Of a stretch of 32,995 bases of DNA, positions 31,258 through 32,995 are shown piece after piece (within the stretch, counting starts at the first letter, position 1; the number at the start of each line of letters is the position of its first letter). The position numbers and the translations under genes are program-made. The DNA comes from Methanolobus bombayensis. GTDB lineage: Archaea > Halobacteriota > Methanosarcinia > Methanosarcinales > Methanosarcinaceae. Below the pieces are notes generated by a model, which saw only the letters and a list, made by a program, of their open reading frames with translations, did no database searches and was not told where the DNA came from. The stretch is taken from assembly GCF_017873415.1 (NCBI RefSeq), contig NZ_JAGGKD010000021.1:1-32995 (forward strand). Reading direction: 5' to 3'.

Positions 31258-31581
31258 TTATATATCTGTTTTTCCCAGCAAACGATCCAGGGCTTTCGCA
31301 TCCTTGAAAACACGCTCACGAGAACCTTTTTGATTTATGAATAATCCAATAAGCACAACGAGAAGACCCAGGTTGGAATTAAATGTTGCAAACAGAACTC
31401 CCAGAAGGGCAAGAGTAGATGCAAGTATACCCTTGACCGCACCCTTGCGATACGATTCAATTCTGGTCCTTTTATAGATCCGGATATCTCTCAAAGTAAG
31501 GAAAAGAATGACTACGTAAGCAACTATTGCGATATAGATATACATGATTGCACCAGGCACATTACTCAATATAAATGCCAT
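31258..31581 (-). CDS. Small membrane protein of unknown function
   Basis: A 107-residue protein with hydrophobic segments at about 11-30 (AIMYIYIAIVAYVVILFLTL), 51-66 (ILASTLALLGVLFATF) and 69-83 (NLGLLVVLIGLFIN), so about three membrane helices with a basic loop between the first two (RDIRIYKRTRIESYRKGAVKG). The C-terminal 25 residues are soluble and charged. No catalytic motif is visible and I do not recognise the family. It is a single gene between rps17e and dinB. Confidence 0.65.
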   Translation of the reverse strand: MAFILSNVPGAIMYIYIAIVAYVVILFLTLRDIRIYKRTRIESYRKGAVKGILASTLALLGVLFATFNSNLGLLVVLIGLFINQKGSRERVFKDAKALDRLLGKTDI

Positions 31582-31642
31582 GGTCGGATATTATATCAGG
31601 GTTCCGTTAGCAATAAGCAAATAAACGATATATCCAATCGTG

Positions 31643-31655
31643 TTCATAAATATAA
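31643..31655 (+). promoter_or_regulatory. TATA box of dinB
   Basis: TTCATAAATATAA lies about 35 bases before the ATG; a start near 31675 leaves a leader of about 12 bases with GGAG at 31678-31681. Confidence 0.5.
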
Positions 31656-31686
31656 CTGAATTTGAATAAAAACTTATGGAGATTCA

Positions 31687-32775
31687 ATGGAAAAACCTGC
31701 AAGAGATAGAATCACAATGCATATTGACATGGACAGCTTTTACTCCTCAGTGGAAGTGAGGGAAAGGCCTGAACTTGAAGGACTGCCTGTTGTCGTGGGA
31801 TCAGACCCGAAGGGAGGCAGTGGCAGAGGAGTTGCAAGCACATGCTCTTATGAAGCAAGAGCATACGGCATACATTCCGGCATGGCAATCTCAAAAGCCT
31901 ACAAACTATGCCCGGATGCAGTTTATCTCAGGGTCAACATGAAGCTTTACAAGGAAGTATCGGCAGAGATAATGCAGACACTTCGTATTTTTGCAGACAG
32001 GTTCCAGCAGGTCAGTGTTGATGAGGCATATCTTGACATTGGAGAATCGATTTCAGATTATGAATCGGCAATCTTACTTGCAAAGAAGATAAAAAGCGAG
32101 ATAAAAAGACTCCACGGACTTACATGTTCCATAGGCGTGGCACCAAACAAAGTTATTGCAAAAATTGCATCCGATTTTAACAAACCTGATGGCCTGACTG
32201 TTGTAAGACCAGAGGACATACACGATTTCCTGTTCCCCATGCATGTGTCTAAAATACCGGGAATAGGTAAGAAAACCCAGCCAATTCTGGAAGAATTGGG
32301 AATTGAAACAGTAGGACAACTTGCCAACTGTGATGTACAGCTACTTCTAGCCCGATTTGGGAGATCCGGAGTGGTTATGCACCAGCTTGCAAACGGTATT
32401 GACATGCGGGAAGTGAAGGAGAAAGAAGAAGTAAAATCTGTGAGTACCGAAGATACGTTTGATGAAGACATATCTGACCCTGGTACAATTGAAAAGGTTT
32501 TCAGAGAACTGACGGAAAAAGTGCACACATCAATGATGAAAAAACGATTCAGATACAGGACTGTGACAATCAAGGTGCGTTTTGAGGATTTCAGGACATA
32601 CACAAGGGCAAAAACTCTGACTGCTGCGACCACCGATAAAGAAGTTATCACCAAGAATGCCCTGATACTCATGGAAGAGTTCATGGGAAAAGGCAGATTC
32701 AGGTTACTTGGAGTCGGAGTCACAAAACTAGAAAAAATTGATGAAAGACAGACCTTTTTGAGTGATTTTTACTGA
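31687..32775 (+). CDS. dinB: DNA polymerase IV (Y family)
   Basis: A 362-residue lesion-bypass polymerase. Palm residues: MHIDMDSFYSSVEVRERPEL (Asp-14, Asp-16), VASTCSYEARAYGIHSGM, and VSVDEAYLDIG (Asp-112, Glu-113). Helix-hairpin-helix: VSKIPGIGKKTQPILEELGIETVGQLA. The little-finger domain follows (VKEKEEVKSVSTEDTFDEDI ... RTVTIKVRFEDFRTYTRAKT). The last eight residues QTFLSDFY match a PCNA-interacting peptide (QxxLxxFF/Y), fitting recruitment to the archaeal sliding clamp. Full length; GGAG lies five bases before the ATG. Confidence 0.96.
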   Translation: MEKPARDRITMHIDMDSFYSSVEVRERPELEGLPVVVGSDPKGGSGRGVASTCSYEARAYGIHSGMAISKAYKLCPDAVYLRVNMKLYKEVSAEIMQTLRIFADRFQQVSVDEAYLDIGESISDYESAILLAKKIKSEIKRLHGLTCSIGVAPNKVIAKIASDFNKPDGLTVVRPEDIHDFLFPMHVSKIPGIGKKTQPILEELGIETVGQLANCDVQLLLARFGRSGVVMHQLANGIDMREVKEKEEVKSVSTEDTFDEDISDPGTIEKVFRELTEKVHTSMMKKRFRYRTVTIKVRFEDFRTYTRAKTLTAATTDKEVITKNALILMEEFMGKGRFRLLGVGVTKLEKIDERQTFLSDFY

Positions 32776-32810
32776 AGAAGAACACTTATCTTTAACATCA
32801 TAAACTAAAA

Positions 32811-32862
32811 GTGAACTACCCCTCCCTGCCAGCCTTCGGCTGTCGAGGAAGGAGCTTCCTAC
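32811..32862 (-). mobile_element. IS200/IS605 (IS1341-type) right-end-like sequence
   Basis: Read on the minus strand: GAAGCTCCTTCCTCG (an EAPSS-type TnpB ending), then a CAGCC/GGCTG hairpin (32830-32834 and 32838-32842, three-base loop), then GGGAGGGGTAGTTCAC. Ends of this family carry such a subterminal hairpin and pyrimidine/purine-rich border. It lies 35 bases after dinB and points the same way as the similar sequence at 35-82. The tnpB coding part, if any, would lie beyond the right edge. Confidence 0.5.
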
Positions 32863-32873
32863 GAGTGTAAGTC

Positions 32874-32995
32874 TCATTTCGTAATCATTCTGATGGGAAC
32901 GATTCCGATCAACAAACCTGTTTGTCGTAGATTATCAATCATTGATTGATAGCTTGTCCACAAAGCATTATGTTTGAAATACCTTAAGAGAATGT
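32874..32995 (-). CDS. 3' end of an unidentified gene, cut by the window edge
   Basis: An open frame enters from the right edge and runs for 39 codons to a TGA at 32874-32876; the last residues are TGLLIGIVPIRMITK. It does not look like the zinc-ribbon end of TnpB. It may be the tail of a gene truncated by the adjacent IS end, or chance coding. Too little is visible to name it. Confidence 0.3.
   Translation of the reverse strand, partial: ILLRYFKHNALWTSYQSMIDNLRQTGLLIGIVPIRMITK

Noticed and set aside
1-32995. CRISPR array, rRNA, intact insertion sequence or prophage
   Set aside because: No regularly spaced repeats, no rRNA sequence, no transposase, integrase or phage structural gene was found.

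Overview
The window is archaeal, almost certainly from a methanogen of the order Methanosarcinales (a Methanolobus/Methanococcoides/Methanosarcina-like lineage; the genus is inference). The evidence is the chromosomal protein MC1, ribosomal protein S17e, an archaeal GTP cyclohydrolase MptA (methanopterin pathway), HdrC and HdrB of a soluble heterodisulfide reductase, the archaeosine radical SAM enzyme RaSEA, split glutamate synthase and GMP synthase, a DUF2098 protein, A/T-rich TATA boxes, and AGGAGGTGATC-type ribosome binding sites. Most of the window is ordinary chromosomal core. Both edges carry what look like right ends of IS200/IS605 (IS1341-type) elements. No CRISPR array, rRNA or intact transposase is visible.

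Layout. 1-2.8 kb: an IS-end-like sequence that supplies the C-terminus of a small winged-helix protein, then two divergent genes for exported proteins separated by about 690 bases of A/T-rich DNA. 2.9-5.9 kb: an F420H2:NADP oxidoreductase-like gene, a first glutamine synthetase and a GNAT acetyltransferase. 5.9-11.8 kb (minus strand): a second glutamine synthetase followed by a four-gene split glutamate synthase (glutaminase, ferredoxin/FMN synthase, GXGXG subunit, FrhB-like F420-reactive subunit). 12.1-13.6 kb: hdrCB without hdrA. 13.7-16 kb: tRNA-Arg(CCT), an N-acetylglutamate-synthase-like GNAT, and an overlapping GNAT/M20 amidohydrolase pair. 16.1-19.1 kb: a COG1665-type nucleotidyltransferase, DUF2098, mptA and mc1. 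19.3-22.2 kb: argB, raSEA and guaA (PP-ATPase subunit). 22.7-27.6 kb: recQ, an archaeal prepilin peptidase, a hexulose-phosphate synthase/RraA fusion and a DUF5788-type protein. 27.6-29.2 kb: pyrBI plus a possible small ORF. 29.2-31.1 kb (minus): rps17e-dapA-dapB. 31.2-32.8 kb: a small membrane protein and dinB. The right edge is an IS-end-like sequence and a truncated unknown ORF.

Together the 3-12 kb region reads as an ammonium-assimilation block whose reductant is probably coenzyme F420: a GS/GOGAT operon with an FrhB-like electron-input subunit, and a second GS beside an F420/NADP oxidoreductase. The rest is biosynthesis (arginine, lysine, pyrimidine, purine, pterin), tRNA modification and DNA repair. 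The most unusual signals are a stem-loop with a T-tract stranded between divergent promoters (about 22.53 kb), two unannotated small ORFs, and the IS-end/gene junction at the left edge.
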